DNA of 64,000 nucleotides from DASZGI01 sp035938995. Its GTDB lineage: Bacteria > Actinomycetota > Actinomycetes > Streptomycetales > Catenulisporaceae. Location of the stretch: NCBI RefSeq assembly GCF_035938995.1, contig NZ_DASZGI010000329.1:1-64000 (forward strand). Reading direction: 5' to 3'. Positions 50,905-59,555 of the stretch are shown here, piece by piece (the first letter of the stretch is position 1; each line of letters starts with the position of its first letter). The position numbers and the translations under genes were made by a program. The notes below the pieces were generated by a model that was not told the origin of the DNA, did no database searches, and saw only the letters and a list, made by a program, of their open reading frames with translations.

Positions 50905-51032
50905 ACCAACCACACCCCACACCAACCACACCGCGCACCAACCACACCGCGCACCAACCACACCCCACACCAACCACACCGCGCACCAACCACACCGCGC
51001 ACCAACCACACCGCGCACCAACCACACCCCAC
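50905..51032. repeat. 16-bp minisatellite, eight units
   Basis: Eight tandem 16-bp units without spacers, in two variants: A = ACCAACCACACCCCAC, B = ACCAACCACACCGCGC. The order is A B B A B B B A, with a partial copy after it. The strand bias is strong (almost no G or T in one strand). It fills most of the 394-bp gap between the ROK gene and the PPOX gene; no gene was found in this gap. Confidence 0.95.
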
Positions 51033-51082
51033 ACCGACCGCCGAGCCAGCATCTCGGCGGTCTGACAATATGACCCGGGCCG

Positions 51083-51484
51083 CTACTGGGCGTGGACCTT
51101 CGTCGGGCGCACCGCCACCGCCACCCGCTGTGCCGCGTCCGGCGGGGTCACCGCCTCGCCGTTGTAGCGCTCGGACAGACGCTGGTAGAGCTTCGCCTCC
51201 GGGTCGGGGTCGATGTGGTCGACGACACCGCGGATCTCCACGTAGCTGTAGCCGTTCTCCGGGTCGAGGATCGAGATCGACACCCGCGGCTCGTGCGCGA
51301 TGTTCTTGTACTTCTGGCGGTAGTTCGTGTGGGTGAACCAGAGGAACTCCCCGTCCCACACGAACCACATGGGGTTCACCTGTGGCGCCCCGTCCGGGCG
51401 GGTAGTAGCCAGGTGGACGATGAGTGGTTGCTGCAGCAGCTCACGGGCGCGGCCGGGAATCTCCACCATGTCGGGTCTTTCCAT
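51083..51484 (-). CDS. PPOX-class F420/FMN-dependent oxidoreductase
   Basis: A 133-residue split-barrel flavin-fold protein. It has PLIVHLATTRPDGAPQVNPM, then WFVWDGEFLWFTHTNYRQKY and NIAHEPRVSISILDPEN, the standard order in the pyridoxamine-phosphate-oxidase-like family. Actinobacterial members of this length mostly bind F420 or FMN and reduce or bind small molecules; the substrate is unknown. The ATG at 51484 gives MERPDMVEIPG; the internal Met6 is another possible start. It lies 42 nt after the PEBP gene on the same strand. Confidence 0.85.
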   Translation of the reverse strand: MERPDMVEIPGRARELLQQPLIVHLATTRPDGAPQVNPMWFVWDGEFLWFTHTNYRQKYKNIAHEPRVSISILDPENGYSYVEIRGVVDHIDPDPEAKLYQRLSERYNGEAVTPPDAAQRVAVAVRPTKVHAQ

Positions 51485-51526
51485 TCGTAGGACGTTACCG
51501 TCGGCTTAACCACCGCCGGTTCGGTT

Positions 51527-52108
51527 TCATGCCCGCTCGTAGAAACCGTCGAGACGACCCCGGGCCAGCGGCTTGCTCGCGGCGGCGATCACGTCGCGCG
51601 GCTTCGCCGTGTCCAGGCCGGCGCCGGTCGCGCCTGCGGTCACCGGGTCGGCGAGCGCGAAGATCTGGAACACATAGCGGTGCGGGCCGTGGCCCTTGAT
51701 CGGCGCCGGCCCGAGATAACCGGGGCCTCCCATGCTCGGCTTCAAGACACGCACGCCACTCGGTGCGGTCGCCGGGTTGAGCCCGCCTTGGGGGATGGAG
51801 GTCACCGACGGGTCGATCAGGGCGACGCAGTGGACGAACGGTTTCGGCGTGGGCGCGTCGGGATCCTCCATGACCAGCAGGAACTGCGCCGTGCATTCCG
51901 GTGCTCCGGACCAGGTCAAAGCGGGTGACAACTCCTTGCCGCCGACCCGCTTCGCGGCGTGTACGAGCGGGATCGTGCCCCCGTTCTCGAAATCCGGGCT
52001 GCTCACCGTCATCGTCGGCATATCCGCCCGCGCCAGGTTCGGCGCGTTGCAGGCGAGCTGTGCTTGCCCGGCCCGCCGGCTTTTCAGCATCTTGCCGAGC
52101 ACTGCCAT
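51527..52108 (-). CDS. YbhB/YbcL-family (PEBP-like) protein
   Basis: A 193-residue phosphatidylethanolamine-binding-protein fold. Conserved stretches are SPALTWSGAPECTAQFLLVM, MEDPDAPTPKPFVHCVALID and KGHGPHRYVFQIFAL, where Asp, His and the GPH motif line the anion site. The function of bacterial members is unclear; a ligand-binding or kinase-modulating role is known for eukaryotic relatives. A strong GAGGAGG precedes the ATG at 52108, so the longer open frame to 52303 is not used. Confidence 0.88.
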   Translation of the reverse strand: MAVLGKMLKSRRAGQAQLACNAPNLARADMPTMTVSSPDFENGGTIPLVHAAKRVGGKELSPALTWSGAPECTAQFLLVMEDPDAPTPKPFVHCVALIDPSVTSIPQGGLNPATAPSGVRVLKPSMGGPGYLGPAPIKGHGPHRYVFQIFALADPVTAGATGAGLDTAKPRDVIAAASKPLARGRLDGFYERA

Positions 52109-52377
52109 GGTTCCTCCTCGCCGGAATCTGTCTGGGGAGAGCCTATGCCCGCCGCGACGCCGCGCATCGACGCGGTTCCGGTACCCGTCGCCCTCGTGTC
52201 CTGCGTTGATTGTTCTTTTTGTCCAGCTGCGACACCAACCCGTCGGCCGACGACGATGGAGGGCAAACCGCGCGCCCGACCTTTCACCAGGGCACTGACA
52301 CACCCCTCATCCCCTCATCCGCCCGTACCGCTCATTCACCACCTCCGCCGCAAGCCCTGCGAGACGTAGGAGTCACC
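52109..52377. promoter_or_regulatory. Divergent promoter region of the PEBP and sedolisin genes
   Basis: A 269-bp gap without a gene. A T-rich stretch at 52205-52222 (TTGATTGTTCTTTTTGTCC) is the only AT-rich element and probably marks a promoter. No operator-like palindrome was seen. Confidence 0.3.
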
Positions 52378-53790
52378 GTGAGAAAGGGAAGAAGCGCAGC
52401 GTCGTGCACGGCGGCGCTCGTGACAGCGATCGCCGCCGCGACATTGTCGGCCCCGGCCGCCACCACCTCCGTGCCCCCTGTTGCGGCCCCCGCCGCATAT
52501 GCCCTCCCGCGCGCGATCCCGGCCTCGGCCGGAGCAACCACTCTGGCGGTGCTGCCGACGCCCTTGTCGTCCTCGCAGTGCCTCGCTCAGCTCGGCCGCC
52601 GCTGCTACTCCCCGCTGCAGTATCAGAAGGCGTACGACATCACGCCCCTGTACCGGTCCGGGATCACCGGCAAGGGCGCGACCATCATGGTCGTCGTCTC
52701 CTACGGGTCGCCGACGCTCCAGCACGACCTCGATGTCTTCGACGCCCAGTGGGGCCTGCCCGCCACCACCCTCGACATCCGGCAGTTCGGCACGATGCCC
52801 CCGTTCGACCCCACGAACGGCGACATGGTCGCCTGGGCCATCGAGGCGACGCTCGACGTCCAGTACGCCCACGCCATCGCCCCCGGCGCCAAGATCGTCG
52901 TGGCCGCGACCTCGGTCGACGAGACGCAGGGCGAGACCGGCTTCCCCGAGCTGATGAACGCGGAGAAGTCCCTGATCGACCAGGGCGTCGGCGACGTCAT
53001 CTCGCAGAGCTTCGGCACCATGGAGCCCGACTTCGCGGACCCCTCGCAGATCCTCGGCCTGCGCTACGCCTACAAGGACGCGGCGGCCCACCACGTCTCG
53101 GTGCTCGCTCCGGACAGCGACAACGGGGCGACCGGGATCGCGCTCGACGGCAACAGCCTGCTGCCGTTCGCGGCGGCCGCCTGGCCGGCCTCCGACCCGC
53201 TCGTCACCGCGATCGGCGGCAGCTTCCCGCTGATCGCCGACGACGGCACCCGCCTGGCCCCGGACGTCGTCGCCAACGACAACGTCCTCGGCGTGCCGAG
53301 CGACGTCTACCCGATCGTCGGCGGCGGGGGCGAGTCGACCGTCTTCGCGCGACCGTCCTGGCAGGATGGGCTGAGCGTCATCAGCGGCAACCACCGTGCC
53401 CAGCCCGACATCTCGATGAGCGCGGCCCACGCCGGGGCCGGGTGGAGCTACCAGAGCTTCGTGCCGTCCGACGCCGGCTGGCACCTGATCGGCGGTACCA
53501 GCGAGTCGTGCCCGCTGTTCGCGGGTGTGGTCGCCCTCGCCGAGCAGGCCGCGGGCCACCGGCTCGGCAACATCGACCCGGCGCTCTACCTGCTCGGGCA
53601 CCTGTCGCAGATCCCGTGGGTAGGTGCCGAGACCGGCATCGTCGACATCACCTCCGGCAACAACTCAGACCACGGCGTCACCGGACACAACGCCGGTCCC
53701 GGCTACGACGAGGCCAGCGGATGGGGCACCGTCGACGTGGCCAAGTTCGTCCCGGCCCTCGCGCTCGCGGACAACTTGACCCGCGAGTGA
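52378..53790 (+). CDS. Secreted sedolisin-family (S53) serine-carboxyl peptidase, no pro-domain
   Basis: A 470-residue secreted protease-like protein. A signal peptide (SCTAALVTAIAAATLSAPAA) is followed after about 30 residues by PLQYQKAYDITPLYRSGITG, the start of the mature S53 domain. The catalytic Glu and Asp lie in AIEATLDVQYAHAIAPGA (near residue 155) and the Ser in GGTSESCPLFAG (near 374). The large N-terminal activation domain found in most sedolisins is missing, so folding and control must differ. The GTG at 52378 follows TAGGAG; the frame is open from 52210. It is divergent from the PEBP gene and convergent with the TetR gene. Confidence 0.85.
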   Translation: MRKGRSAASCTAALVTAIAAATLSAPAATTSVPPVAAPAAYALPRAIPASAGATTLAVLPTPLSSSQCLAQLGRRCYSPLQYQKAYDITPLYRSGITGKGATIMVVVSYGSPTLQHDLDVFDAQWGLPATTLDIRQFGTMPPFDPTNGDMVAWAIEATLDVQYAHAIAPGAKIVVAATSVDETQGETGFPELMNAEKSLIDQGVGDVISQSFGTMEPDFADPSQILGLRYAYKDAAAHHVSVLAPDSDNGATGIALDGNSLLPFAAAAWPASDPLVTAIGGSFPLIADDGTRLAPDVVANDNVLGVPSDVYPIVGGGGESTVFARPSWQDGLSVISGNHRAQPDISMSAAHAGAGWSYQSFVPSDAGWHLIGGTSESCPLFAGVVALAEQAAGHRLGNIDPALYLLGHLSQIPWVGAETGIVDITSGNNSDHGVTGHNAGPGYDEASGWGTVDVAKFVPALALADNLTRE

Positions 53791-53806
53791 TTCCGGTACG
53801 GTCTGT

Positions 53807-53850
53807 CGGTCCCAGGCCGGTCCCAGGCCGGTCCCAGGCCGGTTCAGGGC
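53807..53850. repeat. Four tandem 11-bp repeats between convergent genes
   Basis: CGGTCCCAGGC three times (53807-53839) and a fourth diverged copy, running into the last codons of the TetR gene. Any termination role is uncertain; the repeat suggests slippage. Confidence 0.85.
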
Positions 53851-54458
53851 CGGTCGGCCTCGGCCGCCGCCGGCGACATCGCCGCAGCGGCCGAGGCCAG
53901 CTCGCGGACCACGGCGCCCACGCGCCCGGCCACGACCTCGGGTGCGGAGGCGTCGAGTTTGCCGTCGAGGTACAGGAACGCCAGACCATGCACCAGCGCC
54001 CACACCCCGGTCGACATCGCATCGGGGTCGGCGCCGGGAAACGCCCGCCGCACTATGCCGCCGACGTACTCGGAGATGACGGCGGTCGCGACGACCCGGT
54101 CCTCACTGCTCGGGTCGCAGGGTTCGGCGAACATCAGCCGGAACATCGCCGGGTGCTCGAGCGCGAACCTGACGTAGGCGAGGGCGACCGCGGCGAGATC
54201 GTCGGGCGTCGAGGGCGAGGGGTGCGCGGCGGCCAGCTGCCCGGCCAGCTCGACGTACCCCTCGGCGGCGACCGCGGAGACGAGCGTGTCACGCTCGGCG
54301 AAGTGGCGGTACGGGGCCGTCGGAGACACCCCGGCACGCCGCGCCACGGCCCGCACCGACAGTGCGGCGCTGCCGTCTTCCTCCAGCAGCTGCCGAGCGG
54401 CACGCAGGCACGCGGCGCGCAGATCGCCGTGATGGTACGTGTCGTCCGATTTCGGCAT
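53844..54458 (-). CDS. TetR-family transcriptional regulator
   Basis: A 204-residue repressor. The DNA-binding part is at the start: HHGDLRAACLRAARQLLEED, then LSVRAVARRAGVSPTAPYRH with recognition helix and YRHF. The C-terminal ligand domain is of the common TetR_C_33-like sort (ALEHPAMFRLMF). The ATG at 54458 was chosen because GGGGAG lies 6-7 nt upstream; earlier ATGs at 54473 and 54488 fall within the operator region. It is divergent from the reductase gene at 54543 and probably controls it through two operators between the genes. Confidence 0.9.
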   Translation of the reverse strand: MPKSDDTYHHGDLRAACLRAARQLLEEDGSAALSVRAVARRAGVSPTAPYRHFAERDTLVSAVAAEGYVELAGQLAAAHPSPSTPDDLAAVALAYVRFALEHPAMFRLMFAEPCDPSSEDRVVATAVISEYVGGIVRRAFPGADPDAMSTGVWALVHGLAFLYLDGKLDASAPEVVAGRVGAVVRELASAAAAMSPAAAEADRP

Positions 54459-54471
54459 CGATCGACTCCCC

Positions 54472-54519
54472 ATGTAGACAGTGCTCACATCCCACGCTAA
54501 TGTAAGCGGCGCTCACATT
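54472..54519. promoter_or_regulatory. Paired TetR operators between tetR and the reductase gene
   Basis: O1 at 54499-54519 has arms AATGTAAGCG and CGCTCACATT around a central G, with one mismatched pair. O2 at 54472-54490 is ATGTAGACAGTGCTCACAT, a weaker form. Both share GCTCACAT, and their centres lie 28 bp apart. They fill the 84-bp divergent gap and match the form expected for a TetR dimer. Confidence 0.75.
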
Positions 54520-54542
54520 GTAGCGGTCGAAAGGGGACGAGG

Positions 54543-55829
54543 ATGCCGGGCGAACTGTTCGCACCGCTCAAGCTGCGGTCCGGGCTCACTCTGGGTAACC
54601 GGATCGCGAAGGCGGCCATGGAGGAGGGGATGGCCGGACGTGCGCAACTGCCCGACGCGCGGCTGCTGGAGTTATACCGGCGCTGGGGCGCCGAGGGAGC
54701 GGGGCTGCTGATCACCGGCAACGTCATGGTCCACGCCCAGGCGCTGACCGGTCCCGGTGGCGTGCTGCTTGACGCCGCCGCGCCGCTGGAGCCGTTCGCG
54801 GCGTGGGCGCGGGCCGGCAAGTCCGGAGGCGCCGCGATGTGGATGCAGATCAACCATCCCGGCCGCCAAGTGCAGGCCGAGATGCCCGGCGTCGTCTGGG
54901 CGCCATCCGGAGTGGGCGTCGAGGCGGGCAGACACAGCAAGCGGTTCGGCCGGCCGATCGCCATGACCCCGGAGCAGATCGCGGCCACGGTGACCCGATT
55001 CGCGGTGGCGGCGGAGCGTGCCGAGCGCGCGGGCTTCGACGGTGTGGAGGTCCACGCGGCGCACGGCTACCTGCTCTCGCAGTTCCTGTCGCCGCTGGTG
55101 AACAAGCGAACCGACGAGTGGGGCGGCACACTGCAGAACCGGGCCCGGCTGCTGCTCGACGTCGTGCGGGCGGTGCGTGCCGCGGTGTCGCCGATGTTCG
55201 CGGTCGCGGTGAAGCTGAACTCCGCCGACTTCCAGCGCGGCGGATTCGACGCCGACGACGCGCGGCGCGTGATCGCGATGCTCGAGCCGCTCGGCGTGGA
55301 CCTGGTGGAGTTGTCCGGCGGCAGTTATGAGAGCCCTGCGATGGCGGGCCGCCCGGCCGACACGCGCACCCAGAAGCGTGAGGCGTACTTCCTCGACCTG
55401 GCGAGCGACTTGGCCGAAACCAGCCCGCTGCCGTTGATGCTCACCGGCGGGATAACGCGCAGGGCGACGGCAGAGAAGGTCCTCGCCGGCGGTGTCGAGA
55501 TGGTCGGCATCGGCACCGCTCTCGCCGCAACACCTGATCTTCCGAATCGGTGGCGAGAGCTCCAGGAAGCGGACGGCCAGCTGCGTCCGGTGGCCTGGTC
55601 GGACAGGATCCTCGCCTCGGCTGCGGGTATGGCGCTGGTCCGGCACCAGATGCGCCGGATGGCGCGTGGTCTCGACCCCGTCTTCGGCACGCGCCCCGCA
55701 TACGCACTGGCATGCGACCAGTTCGTGCAGCGGCGGGCGCTGCGCCGTTACCGCGCCTGGCTAGGGCAGGCACCGGCTGCGCCTTTGCCTCCGCCGGGGC
55801 ACGCCGCGCCAGCAGGTCAGCACGCGTGA
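54543..55829 (+). CDS. Old-yellow-enzyme-like NADH:flavin oxidoreductase
   Basis: A 428-residue FMN-dependent ene-reductase candidate. It begins LFAPLKLRSGLTLGNRIAKA, the typical OYE start. WMQINHPGRQ carries the conserved Gln/His region; HAAHGYLLSQFLSPLVNKR holds the catalytic Tyr, and TDEWGG follows. LMLTGGITRR binds the FMN phosphate. The C-terminal 80 residues (ARGLDPVFGTRPAYALACDQ) are not barrel and contain no 4Fe-4S cysteines, so this is a single-domain type. It reduces activated C=C bonds such as enones or nitro compounds; the natural substrate is unknown. The TetR neighbour suggests induction by such an electrophile. Confidence 0.9.
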   Translation: MPGELFAPLKLRSGLTLGNRIAKAAMEEGMAGRAQLPDARLLELYRRWGAEGAGLLITGNVMVHAQALTGPGGVLLDAAAPLEPFAAWARAGKSGGAAMWMQINHPGRQVQAEMPGVVWAPSGVGVEAGRHSKRFGRPIAMTPEQIAATVTRFAVAAERAERAGFDGVEVHAAHGYLLSQFLSPLVNKRTDEWGGTLQNRARLLLDVVRAVRAAVSPMFAVAVKLNSADFQRGGFDADDARRVIAMLEPLGVDLVELSGGSYESPAMAGRPADTRTQKREAYFLDLASDLAETSPLPLMLTGGITRRATAEKVLAGGVEMVGIGTALAATPDLPNRWRELQEADGQLRPVAWSDRILASAAGMALVRHQMRRMARGLDPVFGTRPAYALACDQFVQRRALRRYRAWLGQAPAAPLPPPGHAAPAGQHA

Positions 55830-55961
55830 CCCGGCGCGGGGGACCGGTCGGTGGAGTCAAGGCGCTGCGGATGATCCCGTAGTCGTAGGAGCCGTTGTAC
55901 TGCTCGGGGTGGATCGGCGTCGGGTAGTGCGTCGGGCTCACTGGTATCCGCTCACCGGTCA

Positions 55962-55978
55962 CCGTCGTCGCCCGACGG
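55962..55978. terminator. Hairpin between convergent reductase and MFS genes
   Basis: CCGTCG and CGACGG with a 5-nt loop, in the 174-bp convergent gap. It is a modest terminator candidate. The same gap on the minus strand reads as a short protein-like stretch (THYPTPIHPEQYNGSYDYG) that then runs antisense to the reductase gene; it may be a gene remnant. Confidence 0.4.
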
Positions 55979-56003
55979 CGTCTGGCGAGGCGCTGTCTTC
56001 TGC

Positions 56004-57545
56004 TTACTGCCTGACCAGCTCCTCCTGCCCCGGCTCAGGCGCGCGGGCGACGAAGTCCTTGCGGCGGATGAGCGCGAGGGAGAGAACTCCGCCGACGAAC
56101 GCGACGCACGCGGTGACGACCAGGAGGTTGTTCAGCGCGCCGCTGAAGCTTGACCGGATCGCCGTCTGCAGCGTCGCCCGTGCGGTCGGCGACAGGCCGG
56201 CGAATGCCGATCCCACCTGGCCCTGGCGGACGGCGGCGATGATCTGGCCGGCGTGTCCGGCCAGCTGCGGGGTGGGGGCCAGCGCGTGGGTCAGCTGTGT
56301 CCGGATCGAGCTGGAGAAGATCGACCCGAGCGCGGCGATGCTGGTCGCGATGCCGACCTGCCGGAAGGTGTTGTTGATTCCGGAGGCCATGCCGGAGCGC
56401 TCCGGCTCGACCACGCCGATCGCCGTGGACGCCAGCGGCGGGTTCACGAAGCCCGAGCCGATGCCCGAGACGATGAAGCCCGGAATCAGGTGTGTCCACT
56501 GGCTGTCCGCGTTCAGGCCGGCCATCAGCAGCAGGCCGATGCCGACGGCGATCAGTCCCGGTCCGATCAGCCAGCGCACCGGCACACGCTCGCTCAGCCG
56601 ACCGGCGATGGTGGCCGCGAGCAGCATCGCACCGCTGGAGACCAGCAGGCGCGTACCGGCGGCGAGCGCCGAGTAGCCCAGCAGGTTCTGCAGGTAGAGG
56701 ACCAGGTACAGCAGCATCGCGAACAGCGAGCCGTTCATCGTGAACGCCGCGGCCAGGCCGCCGACGAAGGTCGGCTTGCGGAACAGGCGCAGGTCGAACA
56801 TCGGATCGGCGACCGTGAACTCGGCCGCGACGAAGCAGGCCAGCAGGACGCCGCCCACCACCAGGGCGGTGATCGCGCCGACGTCGCCCCAGCTGGTCTC
56901 CCCGGCCCGGATCAGTCCGTAGACCAGGCCGATCAGACCCGCGGTGAGCAGGATGAAACCGGCGAAGTCCGGCCTGCCGGGATGCGCGGCCCGCGACTCC
57001 TCCAGCCGCCACCGGGCCACGGCCAGCGCGCCGATGCCGATGGGCACGTTGACTAGGAAGATTCCCCGCCAGCTGATCCCGGTGGTGATCAGCCCGCCGA
57101 TGATCGGGCCGAGGGAGACCGCCACGCCCGTGATCGCGCCCCACACCCCGAAGGCGACCCCGCGGTCGCGGCCGCGGAAGCTGTGGCCGAGCAGCGCCAG
57201 CGAGGTCGCGAACATGATCGCGCCGCCGATGCCCTGCCCGGCGCGGGAGAGGGTGAGCATCAGCGGTGTCTGCGCCAGGCCGCAGAGGAGCGAGCCGAGG
57301 GTGAAGATGATGAGGCCGATCGCGAACAGCTTGCGCCGTCCGTAGCGGTCGGCCAGCACGCCCGAGGTCAGCAGGACCGAGGCCAGCGCCAGCGCGTAGG
57401 CGTCGACCACCCATTGCACGTCGCCGAAGCTGGCGTGCAGGCCGCGCTGGATGTCGGGAAGCGCGACCACCACGATCGTGACGTCGAGCAGCAGCATGAA
57501 CGTGCCGACGCACACCGCCAGCAGCGTCCACCACTTCTTCTCCAC
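56004..57545 (-). CDS. MFS transporter, DHA2 family (14 membrane segments)
   Basis: A 513-residue drug:proton antiporter. Helix 1 has LLDVTIVVVALPDIQRGLHA (motif D1), the loop after helix 2 GVLADRYGRRKLF (motif A), and GAITGVAVSLGPIIGGLITT (motif C, antiporter). The pattern gives 14 helices. It is close to EmrB/QacA-type exporters that remove hydrophobic toxins or antibiotics. No regulator adjoins it directly; the TetR protein at 53844 is separated by the reductase gene. The substrate cannot be predicted. Confidence 0.9.
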   Translation of the reverse strand: MEKKWWTLLAVCVGTFMLLLDVTIVVVALPDIQRGLHASFGDVQWVVDAYALALASVLLTSGVLADRYGRRKLFAIGLIIFTLGSLLCGLAQTPLMLTLSRAGQGIGGAIMFATSLALLGHSFRGRDRGVAFGVWGAITGVAVSLGPIIGGLITTGISWRGIFLVNVPIGIGALAVARWRLEESRAAHPGRPDFAGFILLTAGLIGLVYGLIRAGETSWGDVGAITALVVGGVLLACFVAAEFTVADPMFDLRLFRKPTFVGGLAAAFTMNGSLFAMLLYLVLYLQNLLGYSALAAGTRLLVSSGAMLLAATIAGRLSERVPVRWLIGPGLIAVGIGLLLMAGLNADSQWTHLIPGFIVSGIGSGFVNPPLASTAIGVVEPERSGMASGINNTFRQVGIATSIAALGSIFSSSIRTQLTHALAPTPQLAGHAGQIIAAVRQGQVGSAFAGLSPTARATLQTAIRSSFSGALNNLLVVTACVAFVGGVLSLALIRRKDFVARAPEPGQEELVRQ

Positions 57546-57705
57546 GGATACAACCTCCTCGCCCTGCCGTCGCCCGCGGATCGAACCGCGTGAGCATGCG
57601 CGAATCGCACCGCGTACCCGAGGGTGGAGCGTTGATGCGGCGACGAGCGCTACGGAACAGGCCCCGGTGTTGCCATTTCAGCACCTGGCGGCGGCATTCG
57701 CACGC

Positions 57706-57749
57706 GGGCGGCCGCCGAGCCGACGTTCTCGCAGGCTTGGCGGCCGCCC
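57706..57749 (-). terminator. Long hairpin after the nir-narK operon
   Basis: A 16-bp stem, 57706-57721 against 57734-57749, with one G-U pair and a 12-nt loop. It lies 42 nt past the narK stop on the leftward strand and probably ends the operon. The region 57546-57790 otherwise shows no gene. A 16-bp copy of the motif at 31972 touches it at 57749. Confidence 0.65.
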
Positions 57750-57790
57750 GACGTGGTGGGCGAGGTGTAGTTGTAGTTAAACCGGTGCGT

Positions 57791-59119
57791 TCAGCGGGCG
57801 AGGGCTGAAGCCGGTCGGAGCAGTGCGCGCCGCTGGTAGACCGTGTACGTCAGGCCGCCGAGAACGACATAGGCGGCGAGGAAGGTCGCATACGCGGCGG
57901 TGCCGGTGTGGTACGTCAGGAAGGATTCGCGGAAGGCCAGGTTGACCAGGACGCCGCCGAACGCGCCGATCGCGCCGGCGATGGCGATCAGGGCGCCCGC
58001 CAGGCTCTGCGCGCGCTCCTCGCCGAGGGTGGCGACCCGCTCATGGAAGAGCCCTGGGATCATCTTGTAGACGGACCCGTTGCCTACGCCGCTGAGGGCG
58101 AACAACAGCACGAATCCTGTGACGAACATCGCGAGCGAGTGCTGTGCGGACGCGGCGAGGACGAGCGCCGCGCTCGCCGCCATGGCGGCGAAACTCCACA
58201 CGGTCACCTGAGCACCGCCGTAGCGGTCCGCGAGCCTGCCGCCGACGGGCCGGGTGAACGAGCCGATCAGCGGGCCGAGGAAGGTCAGGTAGGCCGCGTC
58301 CACGGGGGTGGCGAACTGCGCCTTGAACTGGATCTGCAGCACCTGCCCGAAGGCGAAGCTGTAGCCGATGAACGATCCGAAGGTGCCGATGTAGAGCGCC
58401 GAGATCACCCACGTGTGCGGCTCGCGGCAGGCGGCGCGCACCGCCGGGAAGCGGTCGGCGGGCCGGGGCAGGTTGTCCATCCACAGCCCGGCACCCAGCG
58501 AGCCGAGGACGATGAGCGGCAGGTAGACCCCGGCCAGCAGCCGCGGGTGGCCGGACCCGGCCCACGCGAGCACCGCGAGCCCGGCAAGCTGCACGACCGC
58601 GACCCCGAGGTTTCCGCCGCCCGCGTTCAGGCCCAGCGCCCAACCCTTGAGGCGCTGCGGATAGAAGCCGTTGATGTTCGTCATCGAGGAGGCGAAGTTG
58701 CCGCCCCCGACGCCTGCGAGTGCGGCGAGCAGCATCAGGGTGCTGTACGAGATGCCGGGGGTGATCAGGGTCGCGGCGAGGGCGCAGGGTACGAGCAGGA
58801 GCAGGGCGCTGATGACGGTCCAGGTACGTCCGCCGAAGCGCACGACGGCGATGCTGTAGGGCACCCGCATCGCCGCGCCGATGGCCGTCGGAACGGCGGT
58901 GAGCACGAACTTCCCCGCGGCGTCCACGTGGTAGGCCGGGCCGAGGAAGAGCACGAGCACCGACCACAGCGACCAGACGGAGAAGCCGATGTGCTCGGTG
59001 AGGATGGAGAACACCAGGTTGCGCCGGGCGACCCGGTCTCCGCCCGCGTCCCAGAACTCGGAGTCCTCAGGTCGCCAGTCGGTGATCGGGGTGCGGCTCA
59101 GGGGCGGGGCAGCGGGCAC
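57791..59119 (-). CDS. narK: NarK-family nitrate/nitrite transporter
   Basis: A 442-residue MFS transporter of the nitrate/nitrite porter group. The signature GVGGGNFASSMTNINGFYP in helix 5 and GLNAGGGNLGVAVVQL, typical of NarK nitrate signature loops, are present; both contain the conserved Gly-rich nitrate motif. There are 12 hydrophobic segments. It takes up nitrate for the assimilatory enzymes or removes nitrite. The start is given as GTG at 59119, 7 nt after the nirD stop; an ATG at 59176 would overlap nirD by 50 bp. It is the third gene of the nirB-nirD-narK operon. Confidence 0.9.
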   Translation of the reverse strand: MPAAPPLSRTPITDWRPEDSEFWDAGGDRVARRNLVFSILTEHIGFSVWSLWSVLVLFLGPAYHVDAAGKFVLTAVPTAIGAAMRVPYSIAVVRFGGRTWTVISALLLLVPCALAATLITPGISYSTLMLLAALAGVGGGNFASSMTNINGFYPQRLKGWALGLNAGGGNLGVAVVQLAGLAVLAWAGSGHPRLLAGVYLPLIVLGSLGAGLWMDNLPRPADRFPAVRAACREPHTWVISALYIGTFGSFIGYSFAFGQVLQIQFKAQFATPVDAAYLTFLGPLIGSFTRPVGGRLADRYGGAQVTVWSFAAMAASAALVLAASAQHSLAMFVTGFVLLFALSGVGNGSVYKMIPGLFHERVATLGEERAQSLAGALIAIAGAIGAFGGVLVNLAFRESFLTYHTGTAAYATFLAAYVVLGGLTYTVYQRRALLRPASALAR

Positions 59120-59126
59120 GGTGCGG

Positions 59127-59555
59127 TCACGCTCCGTTCTGGGTGGATTCGGCTGCGGCGACGTAGATGTGCCCATCGACGCAGCGCACGGGGTATACAG
59201 GCAACGCCTCGGGCTGCGGGCCGGCCGGACCGTCCATGCACCGACCGGTGCGCAGGTCGAAGACGTGCTTGAGCATCGGCGACGCGACCGTGTGGGTCCC
59301 CTCGCGGGTGCCGATCAGGCCGCGGGAGATGACGCAGGCCCCGGTGAAGGGGTCGCGGTTGTCGACCGCGTACAGCTGTCCGGTTGAGGTGCGGAACACA
59401 GCGACCTGGATCTGCGGCTCGGCGCGGGTGCCGGGGTTCAGCAGGGCGGCCACGCCCCGGCCCGGGATCAGCTCGTCCACAGGGCAGATCGGGACCCACG
59501 CGGGGGCGATGGCGGCTGGGTGATGCTCGGCCGGGCTCTCGAGAGTGATGGTCAC
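59127..59555 (-). CDS. nirD: Nitrite reductase small subunit NirD
   Basis: A 142-residue Rieske-like fold protein, small subunit of NADH-dependent assimilatory nitrite reductase. Family stretches are VAVFRTSTGQLYAVDNRDPF, SRGLIGTREG and VASPMLKHVFDLRTGRCMDG. The Cys and His ligands of a true Rieske cluster are absent, as is normal for NirD. It starts with GTG at 59555, overlapping the nirB stop as GTGA. Confidence 0.93.
   Translation of the reverse strand: MTITLESPAEHHPAAIAPAWVPICPVDELIPGRGVAALLNPGTRAEPQIQVAVFRTSTGQLYAVDNRDPFTGACVISRGLIGTREGTHTVASPMLKHVFDLRTGRCMDGPAGPQPEALPVYPVRCVDGHIYVAAAESTQNGA

Noticed and set aside
50905..51032. Regular repeat array that could suggest a CRISPR
   Set aside because: Units are 16 bp and directly abut with no spacers; there are no cas genes nearby. 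It is a minisatellite.
55839..55962. Protein-like stretch THYPTPIHPEQYNGSYDYG on the minus strand
   Set aside because: It looks coding for about 45 residues but then runs antisense to the reductase gene without a clear end or family. It may be a remnant, and was not called as a gene.
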